DNA of 64,000 nt from Chitinophagales bacterium. Lineage in GTDB: Bacteria; Bacteroidota; Bacteroidia; Chitinophagales; LD1. Position numbers and translations under genes: made by a program. Positions 43,204-55,800 of the stretch are shown here, piece by piece; the stretch's first letter is position 1, and each line of letters starts with the position of its first letter. Location: the NCBI GenBank assembly GCA_019638515.1, contig JAHBTS010000001.1, positions 558,001-622,000 of the forward strand. Reading direction: 5' to 3'. The notes under the pieces were generated by a model. The model made no database searches. It was not told the origin of the DNA and was given only the letters and a program-made list of their open reading frames with translations.

Positions 43204-44562
43204 ATGACAACCAAGCAGATTATCGAATACGTAAAGCAGCATCCGCTTCAAAAAGTAAAATTGGCAATAACCGATATAGACGGCATTTTGCGTGGGAAGT
43301 ACGTGAGCACAGAAAAATTTCTTTCAATTGCCGAAAGTTCTTTCGGTTTTTGCGATGTAGTTTTTGGTTGGGATAGCAACGATGTGGCTTACGATAATGT
43401 GCGGTTTACAGGTTGGCATACAGGTTACCCCGATGCATTGGTAAAGGTAGATTTAGCTTCCTTTAGAACCATTCCGTGGGAAATGGATGTGCCATTTTTC
43501 CTCGGTTCATTTGTAAATGAAAAAAGCGAGCCAATACAAGTATGCCCAAGGCAATTATTACATAAAGTAAAGCAACAAGCAGATAAGGCAGGTTTTACAG
43601 CCTATTTTAGCCAAGAATTTGAATGGTTTAACTTTGCCGAAACGCCCGAGTCTTTTCACGAAAAAGGCTATAGCAACCCAACACCGCTCACTCCGGGAAT
43701 GTTTGGATATTCAATTTTAAGAAGTTCGTTAAAGAATGAATTTTTTACAGACTTGTTTGAATTGCTACGCAAATTTAATGTGCCGATAGAAGGGCTGCAC
43801 ACAGAAACCGGCCCGGGTACTTACGAAGCGGCTATTCGTTACGGTTTAATCGAAGAGTCGGCCGATAGAGCCGTTTTATTTAAATCTGCCGTAAAAGAAA
43901 TTGCATACAAGCATGGAATTATGGCAAGTTTTATGGCAAAGTGGAACGAAAATTTGCCGGGATGCAGCGGGCATGTTCACCAAAGTTTGTGGGATAAGGC
44001 ATCTAAAAAGAATCTCTTTTACGATGAAAAAGATAAACAAAAAATGAGCGATACCATGAAGAGCTACATTGCAGGCCAATTGCATTGTTTGCCCTTTATA
44101 TTGCCCATGTTTGCCCCAACCGTAAATTCATATAAGCGCCTGGTAGAAGGTGCTTGGGCACCAACCACCGTAACATGGAGTGTAGATAACCGCACCGTAG
44201 CTTTGCGCGCATTGCCTTGTGGCAGTAAATCGGCTCGTTTAGAAACAAGAGTGGTGGGCAGCGACAGCAACCCATATTTAGCAATGGCAGCTTGCTTAGC
44301 AGCCGGTTTATATGGTGTTAAAAACAAGTTGAAATTATTGCAGCCCGCATCGGTAGGAAACGGCTATCGCGATACAAGCAATGGCACATTGCCACGCAAT
44401 CTTTGGGAGGCAACACAAGCAATGAAAGAAAGCAAACTTGCAACCGAACTTTTCGGAAAAGAGTTTGTGGAACACTTTACTGCCAGCCGTGAATGGGAGT
44501 GGAGGCAGTATAGCAAAGTAGTTACCGATTGGGAAATAAAAAGGTATTTCGAAATTATCTAG
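43204..44562 (+). CDS. Glutamine synthetase family protein
   Basis: 452 residues with an N-terminal beta-grasp domain (VKLAITDIDGILRGKYVST) and the catalytic GS domain. The metal and substrate residues are visible: Glu in FSQEFEWF, the loop EGLHTETGPGTYEAA, the His pair in GCSGHVHQSLWD, and NRTVALRALPCGSKSARLETR. The DIDGILRGKY start resembles gamma-glutamylpolyamine/amine ligases and lengsin-like proteins more than housekeeping GlnA (GSI or the long GSIII of Bacteroidota). The amine substrate cannot be read. It is monocistronic and ends 13 bases from a convergent gene. Confidence 0.9.
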   Translation: MTTKQIIEYVKQHPLQKVKLAITDIDGILRGKYVSTEKFLSIAESSFGFCDVVFGWDSNDVAYDNVRFTGWHTGYPDALVKVDLASFRTIPWEMDVPFFLGSFVNEKSEPIQVCPRQLLHKVKQQADKAGFTAYFSQEFEWFNFAETPESFHEKGYSNPTPLTPGMFGYSILRSSLKNEFFTDLFELLRKFNVPIEGLHTETGPGTYEAAIRYGLIEESADRAVLFKSAVKEIAYKHGIMASFMAKWNENLPGCSGHVHQSLWDKASKKNLFYDEKDKQKMSDTMKSYIAGQLHCLPFILPMFAPTVNSYKRLVEGAWAPTTVTWSVDNRTVALRALPCGSKSARLETRVVGSDSNPYLAMAACLAAGLYGVKNKLKLLQPASVGNGYRDTSNGTLPRNLWEATQAMKESKLATELFGKEFVEHFTASREWEWRQYSKVVTDWEIKRYFEII

Positions 44563-44575
44563 CAGCACACACGCG

Positions 44576-46176
44576 TTACTCCTTTATGAGTTTTGCTGTG
44601 CCGCTTAGTCCATTGCCCGAATTGAATTTAAGTAATAAAATTCCGGCAGGGAACGCTGTGGTTGAAACAGCTTGCGTACCATTTGTAAGGGTGGTATTTA
44701 GCAATTCCTTTCCTTGAATATCTATAATAGACAACTGTGTTGTTTCCGAAGTTGAAATGTATAGCACATCGCTTGCAGGATTGGGGAAAAAGCGAATGTC
44801 GGACTCCCAATGGTCGCTTACCGAAAGTACCTTTGGAACACTGTATGCTGCAATAAAGATATTGAAGAAGTCAGCATAAGGCATTGCGAAATTCCCGAAC
44901 TTACATTTAAATAAATAGTAACCGGTAATAAAAGCCGTACTGTTTTTTACAGCTATGCCTAATGCTGCATCGGTTTGCACATCGCCAGCTGCTTGTGCAA
45001 ATCTAAAGTTGCCATCGGTAGTATAACTCGCTAAAAAAACACCGCGATCGGCATCGGTAAGTTGGGTGCTGCCAAAGGTGATGCTGTTTTCAAACATACC
45101 TGCTATATACACGTTGCTCTCCTCATCTACGGTAATGCTCGTGCCTAAATCTAGCTTAGCTCCACCACCATGCCTTGCCCATAAGAATTGTCCATCGTTG
45201 TTGAGTTTGGCAATAAAAATATCGTTCCAGCCATAAAAAGGCAAAGCTGTATTGGCAATAGTAGCGGTACCGCCAATGTATCCGGTTACATAAGAATTGC
45301 CTGCAGTGTCGCAGGTTACGGCCATAGCTTGGTCTTCGGCTGCACTACCGGTTTGCGATAGCCATCTAAGATTTCCATCTAAATCGAAACTTGCCACAAA
45401 GGCATCGTAGCTAGAAGTTTGCGAAACAATCGTAGTAGAATCCAATGAAAAATTACTGCCCAAAAATCCCGCAACGGTAATTGCCTGGTGTTTATTCCAC
45501 GCTATGCCAAAAGCAGAATTGTTATTGTTGCCTTTAGATGTTTTAGCCCACCGTGTGTTTCCGTTTTTATCTAAACTGAAAATAAAACTCTCGGTAAATG
45601 GGTTGGTGGTTTGCAACTCAAGATTTCCTATGGTTAGTTTCGTTTTATAGGTGCCGCATACATACACATTATCGTTGGCATCGGCAGTAATGCCAAAAGC
45701 AATATCATCGTTTAAGCCTCCTGCTTGTTTTGTCCAAATTTCGTTGCCGTTTAAATCGGTTTTCATTACAAATACATCGTAATTGCCAAGGGCAACAAGT
45801 GTGGTATTGCCAAAGGTGGCAGTGTCTTCAAAATAGCCGCATACATAAACTGCATCAGCTGTAATACTTATAGAATATGCTTTTTCGTTTTTTAAGCCAC
45901 CATAGCTTTTAGCCCAAAGCACATTGCCGGCAGCATCGTATTTAGCAAGAAAAACTTCAAAAACAGTACCCGAAACATATTGGTTGCCGAAGTAGCCACC
46001 TCCGGAAACATTGCCTGAAACATATACATTGCCATTGGCATCGGTAGCAATTGATGTTCCCACATCGTTGCCCATACCTCCGGCAGCATAAGCCCAATTG
46101 AAATTTTGAGAGGAGGCAGTATTGAAAAACACTACGCAAACTATAGCCCAAAGTGTGTGGTGTAGCTTAATTTGCA
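44576..46176 (-). CDS. T9SS-exported SBBP-repeat beta-propeller protein
   Basis: 533 residues from the ATG at 46176 (MQIKLHHTLW), which gives a signal peptide ending NTASS; the longer upstream reading frame would put 40 hydrophilic residues before it. The body is eight or so copies of a repeat of about 50 residues of the type GTSIATDANGNVYVSGNVSG (SBBP, a propeller blade motif of surface proteins). A type A sorting domain closes it: RFFPNPASDVLYIST to TAKLIKE. It is carried to the surface by T9SS. Ligand unknown. The neighbouring pyrG is divergent. Confidence 0.92.
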
Positions 46177-46275
46177 TTAACTTTTTTATGTAGTTACAGT
46201 TTTGCGGGGTGTCAAATATAGCAAAATCATTTTGTTGTTTTTTTATCTTTTGCTCTGCTTCCTCTGCTACTTTAA

Positions 46276-47958
<1,683 letters not shown>

Positions 47959-47982
47959 AACAGATAGAATCTTAAATGCGTT

Positions 47983-48504
47983 ATGTTTAAGAAGGTACTT
48001 ATCTATTTAAGTTGCGTAATTACACTGTATGCGTGTGTTTGCGCCTTTTTGCCTTCTTACTTTTTATTTGAAAGAAAGGTTGCTGTTGCGCGTTCAAAAG
48101 AGGTGCCCTTTGCTGCAGTTGCAAGTTTTAGAAATTGGCAATATTGGAGTCCGTGGAGCGATACGAGCATTCATATAACATTTAAGGGGCCTGAAACACA
48201 TGTTGGTGCAGAAATGCAATGGGAAAGCAATGTTGATGGTGGTGGAGGTAGTAATAAAATAGTTGATTTTACGCCTTATAGTTACATAAAAATAGAAACC
48301 TTTACCAAGCGTATTGGCAAGCCCATTTACATGGAATTTAAGTTTGAAGAAACTGCTCCGAAAAATTGCGAAGTGCGGTGGATACAATCGGGCAACCTCT
48401 CTTTTTTTGAGCGCCCTTTTGGGTTGCTTATGGAAAAAGCCATGAGCAAGGATATAGAGCAAGGTTTGTTGCAACTGAAGGCTGCAGCAGAAGCCAATAA
48501 TTAA
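47983..48504 (+). CDS. SRPBCC/polyketide-cyclase-like membrane-anchored protein
   Basis: 173 residues. One N-terminal membrane helix (about 4-24) is followed by a small alpha/beta domain with FRNWQYWSPWSDTSIHITFKG and EMQWESN, the pattern seen in SRPBCC (START-like) hydrophobic-ligand-binding proteins. Ligand and function are unknown. It lies 24 bases after pyrG and converges on dnaJ with 22 bases between the stop codons, where a weak hairpin lies. Confidence 0.8.
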   Translation: MFKKVLIYLSCVITLYACVCAFLPSYFLFERKVAVARSKEVPFAAVASFRNWQYWSPWSDTSIHITFKGPETHVGAEMQWESNVDGGGGSNKIVDFTPYSYIKIETFTKRIGKPIYMEFKFEETAPKNCEVRWIQSGNLSFFERPFGLLMEKAMSKDIEQGLLQLKAAAEANN

Positions 48505-48524
48505 GCAATTGCAAAGTTGCTTAA
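48501..48524. terminator. Weak convergent hairpin between the SRPBCC-like gene and dnaJ
   Basis: TTAAGCAA (48501-48508) pairs perfectly with TTGCTTAA (48517-48524). It is A/T-rich and lacks a clear T-run on either strand, and the left arm includes the upstream stop codon. A shared terminator is possible but weak. Confidence 0.35.
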
Positions 48525-48526
48525 GT

Positions 48527-49702
48527 TTATGCTTCGTTGCCAAAAAATCCGCGCATTCTTTCAAAGAATCCGCGCTCTGTTTGTTCTCCCGGCTTAGGTG
48601 AAAAATTAGGCGACTCTTTTATTTTTTCTAAGAGTTTGCGCTCTTCGGCAGAAATGTGTTGGGGTGAATAAATGTTGAGTACAATTAGCTGATCTCCACG
48701 TCCGTAGCTATTTACCGATGGAAGACCTTTGCCGTTTAACCTAAAAATTTTACCAGAAGGTGTTCCGGCAGGAACTTTAAATTTTGCTTTACCTTCAATA
48801 GTTGGTACTTCAACTTGTGTACCTAATACAGCATCGGCAAAATTTACCGTAAGGTTGTAAATTAAATTTTGGCCTTCTATTTCTAACTGGGTATCGTTTT
48901 CTACTTCAACTTGTACTAATAAATCGCCTGCAGGACCTCCATTTTCGCCAGCGTTTCCTTTTCCGCTAACAGAAAGTTGCATGCCATCTTGCAAGCCTGC
49001 CGGAATATCTAATTGCAAAGCATCTTCGCCATATTCTGTGCCAAGACCGTTGCACGAACCACATTTTTTGGTAATGCTTTCTCCGCTGCCGTTACACACT
49101 GGGCAAGTGGTACTTGTTTGCATTTGCCCTAAAATGGTGTTCGATACTTTACGCACTACACCGCTGCCTCCGCAGTGGTTACATTTACCAATAGAAGAGG
49201 CATCTTTTGCTCCGCTGCCATTACATGTGTGGCAAATTAGATGCTTCTTTACTTTTATGTTTTTTTGAACTCCAAAGGCAATATCGTGTAAACTTAGTTT
49301 TACTTTTATACGAAGGTTGGCACCTTTTCTACCTTTGGTTCTAGATCGCGTATTGCCGCGCCCGCCACCGCCAAAAAAGGCTTCGAACGGATCGAAACCA
49401 CCACCGCCACCGCCACCAAAAATGTCTCCAAAGTTGCGAAACACATCTTCTGCATTTTGGTAGTGTCCGCCACCTTGTCCATCTACTCCGGCATGTCCAA
49501 ATTGGTCGTAGCGTTTACGTTTTTCCGGGTCGCTGAGTACTTCGTAGGCAACTGCGGCTTCTTTGAATTTTTCTTCGGCTTCTTTATTGTCTTGGTTTCT
49601 ATCGGGGTGATATTTTAAGGCAATTTTTCGGTAGGCCTTTTTTATTTCGTCTGCCGAGGCGCTTTTGGTTACTTCTAAAATGTCGTAATAATCTTTTTTC
49701 AT
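48527..49702 (-). CDS. dnaJ: Chaperone DnaJ (Hsp40)
   Basis: 391 residues. The J domain (about 1-70) has the HPD motif in [16 protein letters not shown] Gly/Phe-rich linker ([17 protein letters not shown]) follows, then four CxxCxGxG zinc motifs ([32 protein letters not shown]) and the C-terminal substrate domain. It recruits clients to DnaK and stimulates its ATPase. It lies 38 bases downstream of grpE in the same operon. Confidence 0.99.
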   Translation of the reverse strand: MKKDYYDILEVTKSASADEIKKAYRKIALKYHPDRNQDNKEAEEKFKEAAVAYEVLSDPEKRKRYDQFGHAGVDGQGGGHYQNAEDVFRNFGDIFGGGGGGGFDPFEAFFGGGGRGNTRSRTKGRKGANLRIKVKLSLHDIAFGVQKNIKVKKHLICHTCNGSGAKDASSIGKCNHCGGSGVVRKVSNTILGQMQTSTTCPVCNGSGESITKKCGSCNGLGTEYGEDALQLDIPAGLQDGMQLSVSGKGNAGENGGPAGDLLVQVEVENDTQLEIEGQNLIYNLTVNFADAVLGTQVEVPTIEGKAKFKVPAGTPSGKIFRLNGKGLPSVNSYGRGDQLIVLNIYSPQHISAEERKLLEKIKESPNFSPKPGEQTERGFFERMRGFFGNEA

Positions 49703-49740
49703 CGCTTTATATCAATTTTTCCTGCTGTTACATTTATAGC

Positions 49741-50298
49741 TTATTTGCCCACCACTACTTTGGCAAAGCGAATAATTTTTCCGTTTAGGAGATAACCTTT
49801 TTGAATTTCATCTACCACTTTGCCTGCTAATTCGGCTGTTGGGGCAGGAATTTCTGTCAGAGCTTCGTGTTCGTTTATGTTAAACTCTTTATGCAAAGAT
49901 TCCATTGGTTGCAAACCTTTTGCTGTTAAAGTGGCGGCAAGTTTATGGTGAATAAGTTGTATGCCTTCTTTTGCTGCGGCTACTTCGGTGGCGGTTTCTA
50001 ATGTTTTCAAAGCTCTTTCAAAATCATCTAAAACCGGCAATAAATCTTGGATAACTCCTTTGCCTGCAGTTTGTATCAATTCCAATTGTTCGCGAGCGTG
50101 GCGTTTTTTGGCATTGTCGAAATCGGCATATAGGCGAATGTATTTGTCTTTCAATTCTTCTACTTGCTGTTTTAATTGCAATACTTCTTCTTGAGTATTT
50201 TCTACCGAAGGTGTGCTATTGTTGGTGTCTGTAGTTTGCGCTGCTTCTGTATGGTTGGTATTTTCCACTGTTTCAATGTTTTCAGGTTGCTGTTCCAT
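49741..50298 (-). CDS. grpE: Nucleotide exchange factor GrpE
   Basis: 185 residues from the ATG at 50298 (MEQQPENIETVEN). An acidic, disordered N-terminus is followed by the long helical dimerisation region (LKDKYIRLYADFDNAKKRHARE) and a beta-rich head ending VVDEIQKGYLLNGKIIRFAKVVVGK. It releases ADP from DnaK. Operon with dnaJ. An inverted-repeat element lies upstream, similar to the one before dnaK. Confidence 0.97.
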   Translation of the reverse strand: MEQQPENIETVENTNHTEAAQTTDTNNSTPSVENTQEEVLQLKQQVEELKDKYIRLYADFDNAKKRHAREQLELIQTAGKGVIQDLLPVLDDFERALKTLETATEVAAAKEGIQLIHHKLAATLTAKGLQPMESLHKEFNINEHEALTEIPAPTAELAGKVVDEIQKGYLLNGKIIRFAKVVVGK

Positions 50299-50336
50299 GT
50301 TCAATCTTAAATTTTGGCAATAGTAACTCAAAAAGC

Positions 50337-50368
50337 CTGCCAATTGGTATTGCGCGACAAGTTGTCAG
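50337..50368. promoter_or_regulatory. CTGNCA inverted repeat upstream of grpE
   Basis: CTGCCA (50337-50342) and TGTCAG (50363-50368) are inverted CTGNCA arms. The right arm is part of a compact palindrome GACAA-G-TTGTC (50356-50366). It lies 39-70 bases before the grpE ATG and shares arms with the elements before dnaK. Confidence 0.4.
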
Positions 50369-50545
50369 CCTTTTTGTTTTGTGCGTAAAGATTCACAATA
50401 GTTTATGTATATTTTTAGCGGGCTATATTTTGCTTCTTATTTTCTTATGTTGATAATCGTTTTCTTTTTTCTTCTCAATTTCATGTGTTTTTATTTCTTT
50501 GCGCCCTCTTTTTAAAGAACTTTAGAAAAATTATACCATTTAGTT

Positions 50546-52678
50546 ATGGCAGTTATTGGTTCAATACGTAAGCGTTCGGGTTTGTTAGTGGCCGTTATAG
50601 GCTTGAGTATCGTGGGTTTTTTGCTCATGGATGCATTAAATAGTAATACCAGCGTTTTGCGCGGTGGAAGAAAAGATACTGTGGGAAAAGTAAACGGAGA
50701 CAAGATTCTTTACACCGATTTTATGCGTAAGGTAGATGATGCTGTTACCAATCTGCAAAATAGAATGGGTGCACAAGGCCAAGTTACCGATGAGCAACGC
50801 AATATGCTTCGCAATCAAGTTTGGGACGAAGTGGTGAACGATAAAATTTCTGAAGCCAATAATGGTAAATTGGGTTTAACCGTAACTCCGGAAGAGTTGG
50901 CTGAAATAACGATTGGAAATAGTCCGCATCCATATATTCTTCAAAGTTTTGGGAATTCGCAAGGAGGCTTCGATGCTGCACAAGTGCGTTTATTCTTGCA
51001 AGGATTGGATAACGATGAGCAGGGAACAGAGCCGGGAACAAAAAGAAAAATGTGGACTAACTTCGAGAAGGAGTTGAAGAAAGACCAGTTGCGCCAGAAG
51101 TATGCTAACCTTATTACCAAAGGCTTGAGTGTGCCTACTTGGATGGCAGAAAATGCTTACGATAACCAACTGGCTACAGCCGATTTTAAATATGTGCAGT
51201 TGCCATATAGCGATGTAAAAGACGAAGAAATAAAACCTACCGATGATGAGTTGAAAAGCTATATGAAGAAGAATGCAAAGAAGTATGAGCAAGAAGATGA
51301 AACAAGACGTTTTGAATATGTTACTTTTAATATAGACCCATCTGCGCACGATACTGCTTCGGCTTTAGAATACTTGAATGAAAAGCTACCTGATTTTACC
51401 TCAGGAGTCAATACTTCAGACGATTCTGTTTTTGTGAAGCTATATAGCGAAGACCCTTTTAGTATTGTGTATTCAGAAAAAGAGGCGTTGGCAACCTCTC
51501 CAATTGCAGATACTTTGTTTAATACACCTGTTCGCAGTGTTGTTGGACCTTACGTAGAAGGCGGTAAGTATAAATATGCAAAAGTTACAGATCGCAAATT
51601 GCTAAGCGATTCAGCGCGTGTAAGCGAAATTGTGTTCTCTTTTGCTAATGTAAAAACTCAAGCCGAAGCCGATGCCAAACGCAAGTTGTTCGATAGTGTA
51701 TTTACATTATTAGATTCTTTAAAAGGAAATTTTGCACAGTTAGCATTTAATTATAGCGATAATGCAGAGGCAAAAGCAAAAGGTGGCGATATAGGCTGGG
51801 TAAAACGCAATGTAAAGCCTGCTCACTATAACGATTTGATTTTCTATAAAGCACAGAAGGGTAAAGTATATCAAACAGCCACACAAAGCGAACTGATAAT
51901 TTTTGCTGTTACTGAAGATAAGCCAAGCAAACAGGGTGTTCAAGTGGCATATTTTACTAAATCTATTGTGCCAAGCCCTGAAACAGAAAGAAATATCTAC
52001 GCGGCAGCCAGCAAGTTTGCTTCTGAAAATCAAACAGAAGAGAAGTTTAAAGCAGCAGCACAAAAGTTAAGTGTTCGCACTGCCGATAATGTACATAAAA
52101 ACGATTTTAATGTATATGGCTTAGGCAATGCCCGCGAAGTAGTGCGTTGGGCTTTCAATGCTAAAAAGGGAGAGGTTTCCAGCATTATGGGAGTAGATAA
52201 AAAGTATGTGGTTGCTTATTTGAGTGCCGTTTCTGCCAAAGGTTTGCCGGAGTTGGATGCAGTAAAAGATCGCGTGAAGTTTGATTATATCCGCGATAAA
52301 AAAGCAGAGCTTTTGGCTAAGAAATTAGAAGATACCAATGGGGCTAATATTGATGCTGTAGCTTCTAAATTGCAAAAAGAAGCAGTAGCGGTAAGTGGTG
52401 CTACTTTTGCCAATCCAAGTTTAAATGGTTCTTTGTTTGAGCCAACTGTTGTTGGTGCAGCATTGGGAGCAGCCGTTAATAAAGTAGTGTTGCCAATAAA
52501 AGGAAGTTCCGGAGTGTATGCCATTCAAGTTACCAACAAAACGGCTGCACCTAAAGCAACCGATTTCACTAGTTTCACACAAACCTTGAAAGCACAAATT
52601 CAAAACAAAGGAAGCCGAGTGCAGGAAGCTCAGAAAAAACTGGCTACTGTAGAAGATTTCCGTTTTGATTTCTTTTAA
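50546..52678 (+). CDS. Membrane-anchored peptidyl-prolyl isomerase (PpiD/SurA family)
   Basis: 710 residues. A short cytoplasmic N-terminus and one membrane helix (about 13-29) anchor it, followed by a SurA-like chaperone region (GKVNGDKILYTDFMRKVDD). A parvulin domain comes next (about 350-455: VSEIVFSFANVKTQAEADAK; FAQLAFNYSDNAEAKAKGGDIGWV). A C-terminal helical region completes the PpiD layout. It assists folding of exported and outer-membrane proteins in the periplasm. It is divergent from grpE and upstream of the outer-membrane cluster. Confidence 0.93.
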   Translation: MAVIGSIRKRSGLLVAVIGLSIVGFLLMDALNSNTSVLRGGRKDTVGKVNGDKILYTDFMRKVDDAVTNLQNRMGAQGQVTDEQRNMLRNQVWDEVVNDKISEANNGKLGLTVTPEELAEITIGNSPHPYILQSFGNSQGGFDAAQVRLFLQGLDNDEQGTEPGTKRKMWTNFEKELKKDQLRQKYANLITKGLSVPTWMAENAYDNQLATADFKYVQLPYSDVKDEEIKPTDDELKSYMKKNAKKYEQEDETRRFEYVTFNIDPSAHDTASALEYLNEKLPDFTSGVNTSDDSVFVKLYSEDPFSIVYSEKEALATSPIADTLFNTPVRSVVGPYVEGGKYKYAKVTDRKLLSDSARVSEIVFSFANVKTQAEADAKRKLFDSVFTLLDSLKGNFAQLAFNYSDNAEAKAKGGDIGWVKRNVKPAHYNDLIFYKAQKGKVYQTATQSELIIFAVTEDKPSKQGVQVAYFTKSIVPSPETERNIYAAASKFASENQTEEKFKAAAQKLSVRTADNVHKNDFNVYGLGNAREVVRWAFNAKKGEVSSIMGVDKKYVVAYLSAVSAKGLPELDAVKDRVKFDYIRDKKAELLAKKLEDTNGANIDAVASKLQKEAVAVSGATFANPSLNGSLFEPTVVGAALGAAVNKVVLPIKGSSGVYAIQVTNKTAAPKATDFTSFTQTLKAQIQNKGSRVQEAQKKLATVEDFRFDFF

Positions 52679-52745
52679 TTTTTGAGTAGATAGAATTGAA
52701 TTATACAAGAAAAATAGTGGCTGAAGCAGGGTTTCGTCAAAATTT

Positions 52746-52765
52746 TGTCATATCAGATATCGACA
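52746..52765. promoter_or_regulatory. Imperfect palindrome before the TonB-receptor cluster
   Basis: TGTC-ATATC (52746-52754) and GATAT-CGACA (52756-52765) are inverted, with one extra base in the right arm, 87-106 bases before the receptor ATG. Possible operator; no known regulator matches. Confidence 0.25.
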
Positions 52766-52812
52766 TTTGGAAAACCCAATTAACATCTGTTAGCTTTGTA
52801 ATGCTACTTTCT

Positions 52813-52820
52813 TATTTTTG
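52813..52820 (+). promoter_or_regulatory. Candidate -7 element of the TonB-receptor cluster
   Basis: TATTTTTG matches TAnnTTTG exactly, 31 bases before the ATG at 52852. TTTG at 52795-52798 is closer than the usual spacing. Confidence 0.4.
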
Positions 52821-52851
52821 ACCGCTTTTGTAAACGCATCATTTAAAAAAG

Positions 52852-55800
52852 ATGAAGAAATTTTATTCCTTATTCAGCGCATTGGTGTTAGCAGTAGCAG
52901 CATTTTCACAAGCCGGAGAAATTAGCGGTAAAGTGAGAGATGAAAATGGCGAAGGTGCTATTGGTGCAGTAGTAGTTTTAGTAGATAAGAGCGGCAACAT
53001 AAAAGGTTCCGGTGCTCAGGTAGATTTTGATGGAAACTACTCCATTAAGCCATTAGATGCAGGAAAGTATAACCTCAAATTCCAGTTGATGGGTTATGCC
53101 ACCGTAATTAAAGAAGATATTGTGGTGTACTCCGGTAAGGCCACATTCTTAGATGTAAAAATGAAGCCTTCGGATCAAATGTTGAACGAGGTAATTGTAG
53201 AGGCATATAAAGTACCGTTAATAGACCCTGCTAAAACTACGGGCGGAGCCACGGTTACAAAAGATGATATTGCTAAATTAGGAACGCGTAATATTACAGA
53301 CGTAGCGGCTACAGCTTCCGGTGTATTCCAATCCGATGCCGGAAAAGGCTTAAATATTGGCGGTGCGCGCGAAGATGCAACCGAGTATTATATTGATGGT
53401 GTAAAAGTAATAGGAACACCTGTAATTCCTCAAAATGCTGTGCAAGAATTGAGCGTATTAGCAGGCGGTATTCCGGCTCGTTTTGGAGATGCTACCGGTG
53501 GTATCGTAAATATTACCACCAGCGGGCCTGCCGATAAAATTTCCGGAGGAGTGGAGTTTTTAACTTCTCAATACTTAGATAAGTTTGGCTATAACCTTGC
53601 CAACGTTACTGTAAACGGTCCCATCGTTAAATCTAAGAAAGATAAGAAACCTATTCTAGGATTTTCGTTGGCATTTGAGTATTTGCAACAAAAAGATAGA
53701 GATCCTTCTGCAGTTGGAGTATGGAAAGTGCGTCCTGAAAAGTTAGACTCTATGCGCCAATATCCGCTCATTAAAAACCCGGGCGAAACAGGCTTTAACC
53801 TAGCTGGTGAAAACCTAACCATGAAAGACATGTATAAGGTTGCAGCTAAACCTAATAACGATGAAGTAAACTATCGCGCAGTAGGTAGAATAGATATTAA
53901 ACCGTATAAAAATTTGAATTTATCGGTTGGTGGAACTTATACTTTTAAGCGTTACCATGAATGGGTAGATAGATATACACTTCTAAACTACGAAAACAAC
54001 CCACGCAGAACAGAAAACAACTGGAGGGTTTATGGTAGAATTTCGCAACTCTTTACTCCGGGGCAAACAAATGCAGAAAATGCTTCGGCAAAAAAGGGTT
54101 CTAAGGTAGTACAGAGCGTAGGTTATACCTTGCAGTTCGACTATGAAAAAAATATAAAGTATTTTGAAGATGAATCGCATGGTTCAAATCCATTCAATTA
54201 TGGATATATCGGAAAATTTGAAACCTTTAGAGGTCCTGTGTTTCGCGAAACTGCCGATACCTTCCAAGTGGTAGATGGTGGCAATGTGAAAACATTTAGC
54301 AACATGATTGTGCAGCAGGATTTTAAAGATACTTCTTTAGTATTTACGCCTGGTACTCTTAATCCTTATGGTTCAAGATATACTGAACAGTTTTTTGAAT
54401 TGGGAGGAAAAGCTGTTTCACTTTCAGAAATTCAATCAAACAAAGCACTCATAAACGGGCAGCGTGCAGATTTGGCTTACAATGTTTGGTACAATACCGG
54501 TCGCCAGTACAATGGTTACGGCTACGATAATTACGATGAACAATACCGCGGCAGAGCAGAGGTAACATTAGACTTATTGAAACCTGGCTCTGGCGATAGA
54601 AATAAGCATACACTTGAAATGGGAGTAGAAGTGGAGCAGCGTGTTCAAAGACGCTACCAGTTTTCTCCATTGGAAATATGGTTCTTGTCGCGCCAGCTAA
54701 TGAATAAGCATATTGCAGGTTTAGATTTTTCAACCCCGTATTTTGTATTGAATAACTATCCCGGAAAAACCTTTACTTACCAAGAGATGAAAGACCTTGG
54801 TATTACTCCGGGCGATTTAGATACGGTGATATTTAAGCAGAGCTATAAAGACAGTTTACAAACGAATTTCGATAAGAATGTGCGTGCTAAACTGGGGGTT
54901 GGCAAAGATAAATATGTGAATATTGATGGCTTAGATCCAAGTTTTTTTGATGTGTCTATGTTTAGTGCCGAAGAACTTTTGAACGATAATAACTCGTATG
55001 TGTTTTACAGAGGTTTCGATCCTTATGGAAAAGTGCTTACCGAGCGCCCTAAGTTCTTTGATTTCTTTACTAAAACAGATGCTAATGGAAATCCATTGCG
55101 ACAAATTGATGCCTTCCGTCCGTTTTATGCCGCAGGATATATTTCCGATAAGTTTTATTTCCGCGACCTTACCTTTAACGTAGGTCTGCGTGTAGATAGA
55201 TACGATGCTAACCAGTATGTTTTAAAAGACGAGTATTCACTCTATGAAATTAAAACAGTTGGCGAAACTAAGGGCGAATTTACTCACCCATCGAACATTG
55301 CCAGCGATGCGTACGTTTATCTTAAAAACTCCGATAAACCATCGGATGGAATTGCCGGCTATCGCGAAGGCAGAAAATGGTACGATGCTTATGGAAATGA
55401 GTTGGCAACCGGTGCTACCGTAGCTGCAAACTCTTCGTCTGGTGCAATTACTCCATACTTGGAGCAGTTAGGCAAGCTAAAAGATAATGCCGGAAATACT
55501 ATTGATATCAACGGGTTGAAAACAATAATCAAAGATACTAAGCGCTTCGATCCTTCAGGCTCTTTTGAAAAGTATAAGGCAAAATATATTGTAATGCCTC
55601 GTTTGCAGTTTTCTTTCAATATTGCAGAGAATGCACTCTTCTTTGCGCACTACGATGTGTTGAGCCAAAGACCAAGAGGTAACAGAAATATTCTTCAACC
55701 TACGGATTATTTATACTTTAACGATAATACAGGTTCGGCCATCAACAACCCGAACTTAAAACCGGAAAGAACCATTGATTTTGAGTTAGGCTTTAAACAG

